Both the position numbers and the translations under genes were made by a program. A stretch of DNA of 64,000 nt, taken from the NCBI RefSeq assembly GCF_027744825.2, contig NC_071347.1, positions 21,705,001 to 21,769,000 of the forward strand, written 5' to 3'. The stretch comes from Synchiropus splendidus. Taxonomy: Eukaryota; Chordata; Actinopteri; Syngnathiformes; Callionymidae. Of this stretch, positions 1 to 21,556 are shown piece by piece. Each line of letters begins with the position of its first letter. Within the stretch, counting starts at the first letter, position 1. The notes below the pieces were generated by a model, which saw only the letters and a program-made list of their open reading frames with translations, was not told the origin of the DNA and searched no databases.

Positions 1-615
1 GATCCGTGTTCGTGTTAAGAATATTTAATGTCACTTCCGTGGCTATGAATGCAGCCGTGAGCCGTGATTTTTGAGGGTCAGGTCTGAAAAGATTTTCAAT
101 TGAGGTGATTGTGTGATTGTTTTTCTTCTGCTGGCTTTTCCATTATTATTGTTATACGAACATACATTTATGCATCAAAAACAGAGAATTTGTTTTTGAC
201 TCCTCTTTCTAGACATTTTTTTGCAACTGTAGATTCCCATATTGTCATGAGCAAATGTGTTTCACGTGTACGAAGTGACTCGGCTTGTGACTGCGTGTTG
301 TGGCAAGACTTTTATGGTTTTGTGCTGGAGCCGCCCGGTGCCTCGTGAAACTGAAGAATGTGATTGTTACTACTGTATACATGCGGGTGAGGGACTGGGA
401 CCACGCCTTCCCCAGTCTCTGTGGTGTGCGTGTCCACATCATGTAAACGATACGCCGTGACCCAGATCTGCCTGGGAAGTCACACGGACCTCCACATTTG
501 TGTGCGCTGCAGCAGCCATGGTGCGTGTCCTTCCTCGGCTCCAGCCAGAAGATGCCTCACACATGTGCCTGGCAGCTGGACGCTTGCTCACCTCATGTGC
601 TCCGTGTGTCCGCAG
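1..615. other. Upstream flank / intron of bmal1, no gene seen
   Basis: No coding exon could be supported here. The stretch ends in a splice acceptor (CAG at 613-615) just before the first recognisable bmal1 exon, so it is most likely intron or 5' flank of bmal1, with earlier untranslated exons to the left of the window. A CACGTG E-box occurs near 263. The short ORFs on both strands have no recognisable domain and no splice support. Confidence 0.5.
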
Positions 616-679
616 TTGAAGGAGCGAGAGTGGATGGAAGGAGATGACTTTAACACAGCGGCTGTGATGAACATCTGCG
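616..679 (+). other. bmal1: Upstream exon of bmal1 (5'UTR or N-terminal coding)
   Basis: A 64-nt exon bounded by CAG at 613-615 and GTGAGT at 680. It carries an ATG at 634 whose frame runs through the splice into the next exon (746) and reads straight into the conventional start at 754, adding 18 residues (begins MEGDDFNTAAV). No stop lies upstream in this exon, so it may be translated leader or true coding sequence. The conventional start, [10 protein letters not shown], is the one known from vertebrate BMAL1. The exon boundaries are inferred from splice consensus and phase. Confidence 0.6.
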
Positions 680-753
680 GTGAGTTGGGACGCCGGACCC
701 GGTCAGCGATGCTGTGGCGAGACTGACTGGCCGTCTGCCCCACAGATGACCTG

Positions 754-3700
754 ATGGCGGACCAGAGGATGGACATCTCGTCGACCATGACCGACTTCAT
801 GTCGCCCGCCTCCAACGACCTCATCTCCATCAACCCGCCGAGCGTGGACTTCGGCCGCAAGAGGAAAGTCAGCAACTCAGACTACGGGTACGAGAAGGGA
901 GGGGCCATGATGGAGGGGTGCGGTCGTTTCAAACATCGCAACTTTCCATCCAAACGTGTTTCTTATTTCATCTCCTTCCTTTCACAGAATCGATGGCTTC
1001 TCCTTCGAGTGAGTACTGCTTTGATTGTTGGAAGTTGTTGGCATGAAACGGGTCACAATATTGACGTGGCTCTGCTCCACAGTGAAATGGACCCGGACAA
1101 AGACAAGCTGGGCGGGTGAGTCGCTGTTTCCATTGTCAGTGAGACCACAGTAAACATGTCAGTAGAGGCAGATGAAAGCAGAGCGTCTGAGGAAGATGGT
1201 GTAAAACGCCTGAAAAATCAAGGAAGAAAAATATATTACAGCATAAATAAATGTAGGTGAATCATTAGGAACATATTTTTTAAATAAAGTTAATAAGGAA
1301 AAGTAATGATATGAATATTAATCCAGAAGAGGGAATGGAATTGAAAAAATATACTTAAAAATAATCATTAAAATTAAATAAAATATGAATAAAATATTGT
1401 TTAAAAACAGCAATATTTAATAAACATAAAGTATTATGTATTATAAAGTATTTTGAAGACGGGATGCTATGTTTACGCTTGCACCCTCAGTGATGTGATG
1501 AAGGGCATGTCAGTGCTGGTCTTCATGTCCTGTAGTTCTGTGCCGTGGCCCTTTTAAATAAGGAGTCCGCTGAAATATTCAAGAATCTGGAAAATCCGGC
1601 TCTGCAGCAGGAAGTTCCTCTCAGTGCCCTCGGCGCGGAGCCGCTGAGCCAGAGCGCACAGGGTTGGTCACGTGTGCCCCAAGTAGGTCATTAGATCATC
1701 CAGCCGCTCGCACGCTCGCTCGCCTTGTGTAAGAGCGGCGCGGAGCGGGTTACAGAAGTGGAGCCAGCAGTGGGCCGAAACATTACGACCTCTGGCAGCT
1801 GAGGTCACTATCATGGCGCGGCCGAGAGGAGTGACTGTGGAGGCCTGATCACTAATAAAAGTATTGCATTTTTTAAAACTTCAGTTGAAAACTCGCCCTC
1901 GACAGGTCAAGATTCGGCGGTAGATTTCAGTCTAAACAGAAAGCAACGTGTTCCTCACAATTTGACGTTGATTTTAAATTTCTCCTCTCATGTTTCTCCG
2001 CAGTGACCAGCAAGGCCGGATCAAGAACGCCAGGTACGGCCCTCTACCTCCTCCTCCTCCTCCTCCTCCCCTCCTCCCTCAGAGCCACAGGTACCGTTGT
2101 AGATGAAGCTTCACTTACGCTGAAGTGAATGGCCTGCTTGCGGAGAGTCTGCCTCCGACTCTTCCGACGGACCGAGTCACATGTGACCCTGGTGAACCTG
2201 TGGTTGGCTCCTCGCAGGGAAGCTCACAGTCAGATCGAGAAGCGGCGCCGGGACAAGATGAACAGCTTCATCGATGAGCTGGCGTCGCTGGTCCCCACGT
2301 GCAACGCCATGTCCCGGAAGCTGGACAAGCTGACCGTGCTCCGGATGGCCGTGCAGCACATGAAGACGCTGCGAGGTGAGGCGGACGCCGCAGGCTGATG
2401 TCGCTCGGAACAGCGTGGCTGAGACTCTCTCTGACCGCAGGCGCCGCCAACCCCTACACGGAGGCCAACTACAAACCTTCCTTCCTGTCAGACGACGAGC
2501 TGAAGCATTTAATACTTCGGGTGAGCGCCTTTCCCTTGGTCTGAATTCCTCCTTTGTGGGCCCTCAAAGTCCAGAGGTCCGAACCTCTCCCCCTCCCGCA
2601 GGCTGCAGACGGCTTCCTGTTTGTCGTGGGCTGCGATCGCGGGAAGATTCTCTTCGTGTCCGAGTCGGTGTACAAGATTCTCAACTACAGTCAGGTAACC
2701 ATGGCGACGCGCCGCATTCAGATGGGTTTTTACTAGGGGGCGCTCACAGTTGCTCCTTTGCTGTGTAGGTAAAGACCTCAAAATGACCGGGTGCTTTCTT
2801 AACCCATTTCCCAGAAGGCACTGTGACAGGAAGTGGACATTTGTACTGGAGCTCGGTCAATTCCCGATTAAAAATGGAGCCACATGTTTCTATTGAGGCG
2901 AAGAAGCCGTTCTGTTTTGTCTCTCATTCTGTGTCCGTGTGTCTGTAAAGGTTTTGTTTATCTCTGGTCTCCTTCGGTGCAGGTGTGTCTCCTTGCTCTC
3001 AGTCCACATGTGTTTGTTTCTTTGGTGGCTAAAAGGCAATTTTTATTCATGTCCGTGAAAGACGTCCTCCTCTTCCTGTCTCCAGAACGACCTGATTGGT
3101 CAGAGCCTGTTTGACTACCTTCATCCCAAGGACATTGCCAAGGTCAAAGAGCAGTTGTCGTCTTCAGACACGGCGCCACGAGAGCGACTCATCGACGCTA
3201 AAAGTGAGTGGTGGAGCTCAGTCAGTGGCCCTGGGGGACGCGGCGGGACTCGGGTGCTGACGGGTTCCTGTGTGGTGTCTCTCTGTGCAGCTGGTCTTCC
3301 CGTGAAGACGGACATCACCCCGGGTCCATCTCGACTCTGCTCCGGAGCCCGACGCTCCTTCTTCTGCAGGATGAAGTGCAACCGGCCGTCGGTGAAGGTG
3401 GAGGACAAAGACTTCCCCTCCACCTGCTCCAAGAAGAAAGGTGGGGCCAGGTCCTGGTTCGAGCCGGGAGTCGCGCCTCAGTGAGCAGCGGAGCCACTGC
3501 AGGAAGTCGGCTCCCTGCTCAGGCTCCCTTCTCTCTCTCTCTCTCCCTCGCAGCCGACCGCAAGAGCTTCTGCACCATCCACAGCACCGGCTACCTGAAG
3601 AGCTGGCCGCCCACCAAGATGGGCCTGGACGAGGAGAACGAGCCGGACAACGAGGGCTGCAACCTGAGCTGCCTGGTGGCCATCGGCCGACTGCACCCCC

Positions 3701-5710
3701 ACATCGTCCCCCAGCCCAGCCTGGCCGACATCCGGGTCAAACCCACAGAGTACGTCTCCCGGCACGCCATCGACGGCAAGTTCGTCTTTGTGGACCAGAG
3801 GTGAGTGGGACACCGGGGAGAGCGGAGGGGGGAAGGGTCGGCTCCAGCTGTGACGGTCACGGGTGTGTCTCGGTCCAGGGCCACGGCCATCCTGGCGTAC
3901 CTGCCCCAGGAGCTGCTGGGGACCTCCTTCTACGAGTATTTCCACCAGGACGACATCAGCCACCTGGCAGAGTGTCACAGACAAGGTAGCTGCTGCAGAA
4001 CATCTGGATGAGCTCAGGGACGTTGAGGAGCAGAGACAGTCGAGGAGAACACCTGAAACATAACTATGCATTTTTATTGAATGTGTATCAAACCAAATTG
4101 TGAGATCATGAGTGGAAAACAGGGAAAAAATGTAAAATTGCAGAAATATCTCAAATACATTTTGTTTTTTTTAAACTACAAATATGAAACAATATTATCT
4201 TGTCGGAAAAGATCTAGAATTCCTGTTGTAACGGCATATAAAGCTAAACAAACAGTTGTATTGAATAGACTAATGTGGCTCCTGCTGTTTGATCGTGACT
4301 GGTCTGGTGCTGCTCAGTTCTGCAGATGAGAGAGAAGATCAACACCAACTGTTACAAGTTCAAGATCAAGGACGGCTCCTTCATCACGCTGCGCAGCCGC
4401 TGGTTCAGCTTCATGAACCCGTGGACCAAAGAGGTGGAGTACATCGTCTCCACCAACACGGTGGTGTCCTGTCCCATGATGGAGGCCGGAGACTACCCGC
4501 AGTCCGCCGCGTCCCCTCAGAGCATGGACAGCGTCCTCACCTCCGAAGGTGAGCGTCCCACCAGCTCGCCGGGGGGCGGAGTCTCACGCCTCCCGTCTCT
4601 TGCAGGTGGGGGGCGCCGCGCCCTGCAGACGGTGCCCGGGATCCCCGGTGGGACGAGAGCCGGGGCGGGAAAGATCGGCCGGATGATCGCGGAGGAGGTG
4701 ATGGAGATCCAGAGGTGAGGCTGGCTTTTCTGCCAGGGCGCTCGGGACACACGCGGGACTCTAACCCACTTCTCCTGGTGACAGGATCCGAGGTTCTTCT
4801 CCTTCCAGCTGCGGCTCCAGCCCGCTCAACATCACCAGCACGCCTCCGCCTGACACCTGCTCCCCTGGAGGCAAGAAGGTAACACACCCTGCTGTGCCTC
4901 GCTGTGTGCGCCAGTCTGGCCCACGGTTGGGCGCCGGTGTCTTCTCTGTTTGTGGGAGACTGAGTGCAGGTCTCTGTGTTCGAGTGCGAGTCTCTGTGTG
5001 TGAGTCTCTGTGTGTGAGTCTCTGTGTGTGAGTCTCTGTGTGTGAGTCTCTGCGTGTGAGTCTCTGCGTGTGAGTCTCTGTGTTCCAGCGTGAGTCTCTG
5101 TGTTTGAGTCTCTTTTTTCGAGTGCGGATCTGTGTTGGAGTGCAGGTTTCTGTGTTCGAGTGTGAGTCTGTGTGCGAGTGTCTTTGTTCCAGTGTGAGTC
5201 TCTGTGTGCGAGTGCGAGTTTCTGTGTACGAGTCTCCGTGTACTGGTACAAGTCTCTGTGTGCAAGTGCGTCTCTGTACGAGTGGGTTTGGGTTTTTTTT
5301 TTTTTAGTCTTTTGTGTTGCGTTCATATGTTGAACTCTTTTCCTGAGTCAGTGAACCTTGTGTGTTGTTGCTCCTCACGTGTGTCACCAGATCCAGAACG
5401 GAGGGACACCTGACCTGCCGAGCATCATTCCTGGGCCTGACTCAGTAGGATACCCGTACTCCAACCCGTCCATCATCAGTGAGTCTCACGCACACACACA
5501 CACAGGGACATGCCTCCATAACACCTGACTCTGACTCCGACTCCTCCCCCAGGCGACAACTCTCACCTGAGCATCGACATCATGGATGAGCCCGGCTCCA
5601 GCAGCCCGAGCAACGATGAGGCGGCCATGGCCGTCATCATGTCCCTGCTGGAGGCGGACGCCGGCCTCGGGGGTCCGGTGGACTTCAGCGACCTCCCCTG
5701 GCCTTTGTGA
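754..5710 (+). CDS. bmal1: BMAL1 (ARNTL1) circadian bHLH-PAS transcription factor
   Basis: Nuclear partner of CLOCK; the dimer binds E-boxes and drives period and cryptochrome genes. Exons: 746-887 (ATG 754), 988-1008, 1083-1115, 2004-2033, 2218-2375, 2441-2520, 2602-2694, 3086-3203, 3291-3440, 3554-3800, 3879-3985, 4318-4548, 4606-4714, 4785-4878, 5391-5478 and 5553-5710. They join in phase to 616 aa (human form about 626). The start reads [10 protein letters not shown]. The bHLH is near residues 73-126 ([11 protein letters not shown]). PAS-A starts near 150 ([14 protein letters not shown]) and PAS-B near 350 ([14 protein letters not shown]). The C-terminal transactivation tail ends DFSDLPWPL and includes [18 protein letters not shown]. 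The 21-nt and 33-nt exons make a linker before the bHLH that is shorter than in mammals. I cannot say whether this is teleost paralogue a or b. Confidence 0.97.
1540..1860 (+). promoter_or_regulatory. CpG-rich block with E-box and RORE-like site in a bmal1 intron
   Basis: Within the 888-bp intron between exons 1083-1115 and 2004-2033, the base composition changes from AT-rich to CpG-rich. It contains a CACGTG E-box at 1669-1674 and, seven bases on, AAGTAGGTCA at 1681-1690, which fits the ROR/REV-ERB element in 10 of 11 positions. A TTTAAATA-like stretch is near 1552. ROR elements in the Bmal1 promoter are established clock control sites in mammals. That this intronic block acts as a promoter or enhancer is inference. 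Confidence 0.4.
4970..5280. repeat. 14-bp minisatellite in a bmal1 intron
   Basis: About 300 bp of degenerate tandem copies of GAGTCTCTGTGTGT, in the intron between exons 4785-4878 and 5391-5478. Copies near 5000-5060 are nearly perfect and diverge to the right. The long open frame on the opposite strand here (rich in H, T, S, E) is an artefact of the repeat. Confidence 0.9.
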
Positions 5711-6410
5711 GGACATGGAGACAGAGACTCCTCCTGGGCCGGGCCCAGTGGACGTGGTGTTGCACGAGAGTTCCACCTCTCCAGGTGTTCTGGTTCCGAC
5801 CCGGACACGCTGAAGCTGACCCCTGGAGGACCTGCAGGACTCTGGGCGACCCGCCCAGATGCAGACCGGACTTCCAGACTCCACGTACCACTCCTCTTCG
5901 ACATGGTGGCGCCGCGGTGGGAGCGAGAGAGAGCGCTGCTCCTCTTCCTTCCTTCCCAAATTCAACGGAGCCCCACCCCTCAGCTGCTGCCCCTCACCCC
6001 CAATGAAAGCACTTCTTTTAACCCTTCAGTTGAGCACTTGAATCCGCGGGTCACGTGACCACCTCGGCGATGACCTCGGCGCCGCAGAGCCACAGTCTCG
6101 CGACGACAAGCCAGGAACATCTGAATGTCAGAGGCCCCGCCCCCTTCTCTCCAGCAGCAGCAGCTGTGGGGTCCCGCCCCCTCGACCCCCCCCCCATCAG
6201 TTCCAGTGCTCTTCTGTTCAATGTTTTTACACTACACGCTACAATCCAGTGTTCCTCTCGTCCAGACCCGGTTCTCCGCCTCTCCGACAACAATGTATCT
6301 CAATCTTGAATTATTCTGTCAGAGTCGACTTTATGCAAATATATATGAGTAAGATGAGTGTATTGTATCAACAGTGAAATATTTTTCAAATAAAATTATT
6401 TGTTTCTGTC
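5711..6410 (+). other. bmal1: bmal1 3' untranslated region
   Basis: The sequence after the TGA at 5708-5710 has no conserved coding frame and runs to an AATAAA at 6389-6394. It contains a CACGTG near 6052 and an AT-rich, TTATTC/ATATAT-containing end typical of 3'UTRs. The mRNA end is expected 10-30 nt past the signal. Confidence 0.7.
6389..6394 (+). terminator. Poly(A) signal of bmal1
   Basis: AATAAA about 680 nt after the bmal1 stop, in an AT-rich context followed by T/G-rich sequence. It is the first canonical signal downstream of the stop that I see. Confidence 0.75.
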
Positions 6411-6543
6411 AGAGCCCAGTGGTCACCTGACCTGAGCCCCACCCCCTTCTGAAGGAGACTCGAGTCGCGCTGTGGTGGGGGGGTTTAGAGCGCCACTCCG
6501 GCAGGGGAAAGTCAAGGAAAGCTTCAGCAGGTGTTGTGAAACT

Positions 6544-6549
6544 TTTATT
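6544..6549 (-). terminator. Poly(A) signal of btbd10
   Basis: TTTATT on the + strand reads AATAAA on the - strand, about 115 nt after the btbd10 stop. It faces the bmal1 signal 150 bp away, so the two transcription units converge with almost no spacer. Confidence 0.75.
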
Positions 6550-6662
6550 AACAAGCAGCTTGGTTTCCTGTGAGATACAGCAGAAGTGAAAACACACACA
6601 CACACTCGCTCACACACACTGTGCGCTCAGTCTCTGTGCACATTAAGGTTGTGGTGCTGGTC

Positions 6663-17957
<11,295 letters not shown>

Positions 17958-18062
17958 CTTGAGTCGTCACATCCCGAGCAGTTGCTGTCATCGGCTGGTC
18001 AACTGACGAGTTTAATCCAAAAAATGAGACCTGAAAGGCGCGAGACGACCGCGTTGCCTGGG
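17958..18062 (-). other. btbd10: Candidate first (5'UTR) exon of btbd10
   Basis: On the - strand a donor (AAG then GTAATG) lies at 17,958/17,957, in CpG-bearing DNA just below promoter-type motifs. The right end (transcript start) is approximate. It holds an ATG at 17,991 whose frame is not that of btbd10. If spliced straight to the exon at 12,920, it makes a 30-codon uORF that stops at TGA 12,864-12,862, overlapping the btbd10 ATG. Confidence 0.5.
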
Positions 18063-18101
18063 AAACACGACAGGTTGTAATGTTTTGGAAGAGAAGATGA
18101 A

Positions 18102-18152
18102 TCTCGCGATATTTCACGAGGTTTATGACGTAAGCTCGAACGACTCGCGAGA
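18102..18152 (-). promoter_or_regulatory. Paired TCTCGCGA-type promoter motifs
   Basis: TCTCGCGA at 18,102-18,109 and CTCGCGAGA at 18,144-18,152 match the palindromic TCTCGCGAGA element found in many vertebrate CpG-island promoters. They sit 40-90 bp upstream of the inferred btbd10 first exon, in the expected place for a TATA-less promoter. Confidence 0.5.
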
Positions 18153-18483
18153 ACTGGAATACTTTTCTCTAATTCGAGTTAAACAACACTGGCATTTTAG
18201 ATAAAGACAATTCGATTTATTTGCTACATTCATCCCAAAATATATTAGTTATAACTTTTGGCTCATCATACACATTATACCGTCGTCTCAAGTAGGATGT
18301 TAAATGTATTTTTTCGAAATTTCATTGTTCGTTTTACACAATTTTTACACGATCTTTTTACACTATTAAAAGTCGTGTTTAAATAATTTCATTTAAGTTA
18401 TATTAAAGTAACCTGAAGGAATATCCAGGTCATATTAACCATAGCATCAGTAAGTAAACAGTGCTTCATCAAACTGTCAGATT

Positions 18484-18489
18484 TTTATT
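18484..18489 (-). terminator. Poly(A) signal of pth
   Basis: TTTATT on the + strand (AATAAA on the - strand), about 175 nt past the pth stop codon. It is the nearest canonical signal. Confidence 0.65.
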
Positions 18490-18665
18490 CTTAAATACAA
18501 AGGGTTAGGCCAACAAGTCAACAGTATAAATACGAACTGTGCAACAGTTCTCTCATCAAAGGTTTAAAACAAGTCCTAGATGTTGTAAATGTGACGTTCC
18601 CTTGAGGGAGACATGGGTGCTAGTTGGTCCTGGCACAGCCGGGAGTCGTCTCAATCGCAGCAGGG

Positions 18666-19008
18666 TCACAGCGCTGCGGAGGTGGGGACTGCCTCCAGGT
18701 GACTCCTGATGCTCTGCATCTGCTCCTCTGTGAGGCCACAGGGATCCAGACTCGTGCTGCTCCAGCTGCCATGGAGGCACAGAAGTCGCATCTTCATCCA
18801 CTCACGCCGAGCGTCGACCAGCTGCTTCTCACTGAGGCTGTGCATCAACTGGACTTCACCTACGGCGCGTTTTCTACGGTGCAACAACTGGTGTCAGATA
18901 AGATGCCATGTGACAACAAGGCAGGCCTCACCTGAGAGGGAGCCCCGTACTGGCGAGACAGGCGATGCACAGTGTGATGAGGAGCAGGTTAAAATCTGAG
19001 CTGTTCAT
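18666..19008 (-). CDS. pth: Parathyroid hormone precursor
   Basis: Secreted hormone acting on PTH receptors to control calcium and phosphate. Two coding exons: 19008-18932 (signal peptide) and 18873-18666, joined in phase 2, 94 aa. The N-terminus has a hydrophobic signal (LLLITLCIACLAS). The propeptide is very short and ends in RKR at residues 26-28. The mature peptide then begins AVGEVQLMHSL. Receptor-active positions of PTH are kept, counted from mature residue 1: Val2, Glu4, Gln6, Met8, Leu11, Arg20, Trp23 and Leu28. The mature chain is only 66 aa (84 in human) and has two cysteines at mature positions 30 and 43, unusual for PTH. The exon layout (UTR exon, signal exon, hormone exon) is that of mammalian PTH, and it lies next to btbd10 as in human. 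Whether it is pth1a or pth1b is not decided. Confidence 0.93.
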
Positions 19009-19080
19009 GGTGAGTCTGAAAAGACGAGAGTTGTTTGGATTTTGAACTCCGCTCACTGACCTTCTCAGAGAGTAACTTAC

Positions 19081-19148
19081 CTCCAGTCTGGTGCAGAAGC
19101 TCCTTGTGGTCTGGTCCAGAGAGCGTTGGGCTGCGCTCCCTTTTTATT
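19081..19148 (-). promoter_or_regulatory. pth: pth promoter (TATA-like) and 5'UTR exon
   Basis: On the - strand, a TATA-like AATAAAAAGG lies near 19,147-19,138, and a donor GTAAGTTA follows the untranslated exon at 19,081. A start near 19,115 would give an exon of about 35 nt. It would splice to the acceptor at 19,016 (exon 19015-18932), seven bases before the ATG. Confidence 0.6.
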
Positions 19149-19149
19149 G

Positions 19150-21556
19150 ACCTTGGGTGGAGCCATTGAAGTTCTGTCGTCAACGGAAGCCATGACATCA
19201 CACCCTCTGGAGGTCAGAGGTCGCCCAGGTAGCAGATTACTTTGAACCAAACTGAGTTGATTTTTCATGACTGTATGTAAGATGCTCTCATGAATATCAA
19301 CAAATAAGCTCCCTTTTCATGGTCCGCACTCTTCCTCTCTGGACCCATCAAGTCGGTCCACATCCGAAGTGACCTTTTCTGGTCCAGCCTCACAACAACA
19401 GGCCAAACGTTTGGATGGATTTATGGCCGGCGATGACCACCCGCTCGTCTCCGGGGTAACGCTGACCCTCTCCCCAGGAATTAACCTTTTGTGGCAAATT
19501 TCTCTGCTGGAAAACAGAAGCGCTGACGTCAGTGAGCGCATCCTGAATCAAAAGAGCCAGTCGGGAGAGTGGAAGGTGTGTCAGCGGCTGAAGCTGTTGT
19601 CGTCAGTGTCGTCTGACGTGTGAGCCCTCTCTGTGTGAGAGAGCCTTTCAACTACAGCGTGTCCCCCGCTTGGTTTGTTGCGTGGACAAAACGGACCCCA
19701 AATCTGCCTGGACCCTGAAGTCAACTCGATATCAGTGATTCTTAACCATAGAGAGCCACGAGACGCTCAGTTTTAATACATGAGCCACCGATGGTGGCAG
19801 TAGTGAGTAACTGAATTGACTTGACAGCTGCAAATCTGTGACAGCTACCAACTATGGAGAATTCTTCAAAAGAAAAAAATTATAAACAAGAGTAAAAACA
19901 GTAAAAACAGTTCATGAAAGCACCTGTTGAAGCAGTTTTGAAAATTAATTATAACATTTTATAGCAATACTTTCATTTATACTTTACTTACAGCTTCTTT
20001 GGAGTTTAAATAAAACATATTATTTTTATTTTATGACACTTGGACATGCTTTTATTATATTTATTTTATTCACAAATGTATTCAATTTTTCCAATTTTCC
20101 CTGCAGTTTGCATCTTTTTTTTTTTTCTTTTTTTCTTCAGCAAATTTGATGAATTGCACCTGCTGCTGGTTGGACCTTTCGATGACAAATATCTTTGTGA
20201 TGATCACATGGTTTCATGTTGTTTCACAAGGTTTTGGTTTGTTTACGTGTAAGTAGATTAAATATAGTTATTGATCACAGATGAAATCAAGAGTCATGAA
20301 TCAGTTAAATTAAATTGGCCCCAGGCCAATTTGTTCTGGGAAAGGTGGTTAAAAAGGTTCAGAACTCCTGCTCTTTATGAGCTGGTACTTCTGAATTTTG
20401 ACGGTTCAACCCAAACAAATACACATGAAAGACCCAAGTCTGCCCACGTGGCTCCAGTGGTGGGAACATTTAGACAAGCTGGTGACACCTGCTGATGTCA
20501 GGAAGCCTCAACAATTACAGGCCGGAAAACAAACAAACAAAACGGTAAGAAGAAAAAAAAACCTGTGATGGAGAAATAAATCCCACCCATGTGAAATGAA
20601 ATGAATAACACACATGCTTCCTGCCGTCACGCTTGGAAAACATGAGCCCATCCATGTGGACCCTCACATCCATGGACTCATTTACAAACAGATGTCACTA
20701 TGAAACTCCCTTCAACATGATCATTCAATTGAATTATTTAAGGACGGGGCCACAGCAGGAGAGAACCTGGGTTCTGTCTGTAGGGAGTTTTCTTGGTTTC
20801 TCTCTGGTTTCCTCCCTTCATCCAAAACATAAAGAGGTCAGTTGTAGTAGGAAGTGCTGCCCACCAAACCCTGAAGTCTGTACAATAAAAGAATGACGTC
20901 CAATAAGCTTTTATTTTGAGGATGTCTGCCGCAGACCTACCTACCGGGAACCCGACTGCCATATTCCACCTGGAACCGGGCCTGCTGTGACTCAGTTGTG
21001 GGTTGGATCCGGACCGGATATGGGCCAGAGGAGATTCTATTTCTATCAGATACCAGCTGTATAGTAACTTGATTTTGTTACTGGCCCAGACTTCGGAATT
21101 GGCAAACAGATCCGTACAGGAAACGGCATGTGGCTCGGATCAGGAACGGATCCCATAGGACATTAGGGACGTGGGTGAAAGTAACTGGTTCATCGTTCGC
21201 AGCAGGCCAGATCCTCCACAACTCCACCTGAAAGACAACAATGAAACCAAAAAGTCTCGTAGTGTGGAAACAGGTGGTCGATTATGTATATTGACGTCAA
21301 GAGAGTTGGGGTAATTTATGCATAAGTTTGATTCAATTTCACGACGTCTATGGCTAAAACGTCAGACTGTATTGAGGTTTTACGATTTCTCTTGAACGCA
21401 ACATGAACTACAGACGCTCCCTGGCGGCACGTTTGAAGCTGAATTTTGCGGCTAAATTCTGCGCCTAGCTTCGGTTATAAGTCGTTTATTACACATTTCA
21501 GCGAGTTTCACCTTGATTTTTTTAGCAAATTCCGGCGACGACTGGTCCGTGAAGTC
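19150..21556. other. Intergenic region between pth and the next gene
   Basis: No exon could be supported. It holds low-complexity T-rich stretches (20,115-20,140) and, at 20,779-20,832, words such as GGTTTCCTCCC and CCAAAACAT, typical of the 3' tails of old fish retroelements. The last 150 bp before 21,556 become more CpG-bearing and probably contain the promoter of the + strand gene that follows. Confidence 0.5.

Noticed and set aside
3441..4071. Long overlapping frames on both strands around 3,441-4,071
   Set aside because: They are out-of-frame shadows of the GC-rich bmal1 PAS exons, in which stops are rare.
4537..5265. 242-codon - strand frame across bmal1 exons and the minisatellite
   Set aside because: Its sequence is a translation of the 14-bp repeat plus the antisense of real bmal1 exons; no domain and no independent splice signals.
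17991..18062. ATG at 17,991 as the true btbd10 start
   Set aside because: Its donor phase does not match the btbd10 frame at 12,920; joined directly it ends in a stop over the btbd10 ATG, so it is treated as a uORF.
18666..18887. pth hormone exon starting at TTG 18,887
   Set aside because: The exon must start at 18,873 (acceptor GTAG) so that the phase-2 signal-peptide exon joins to give RKR before the mature hormone; TTG is not needed as a start.
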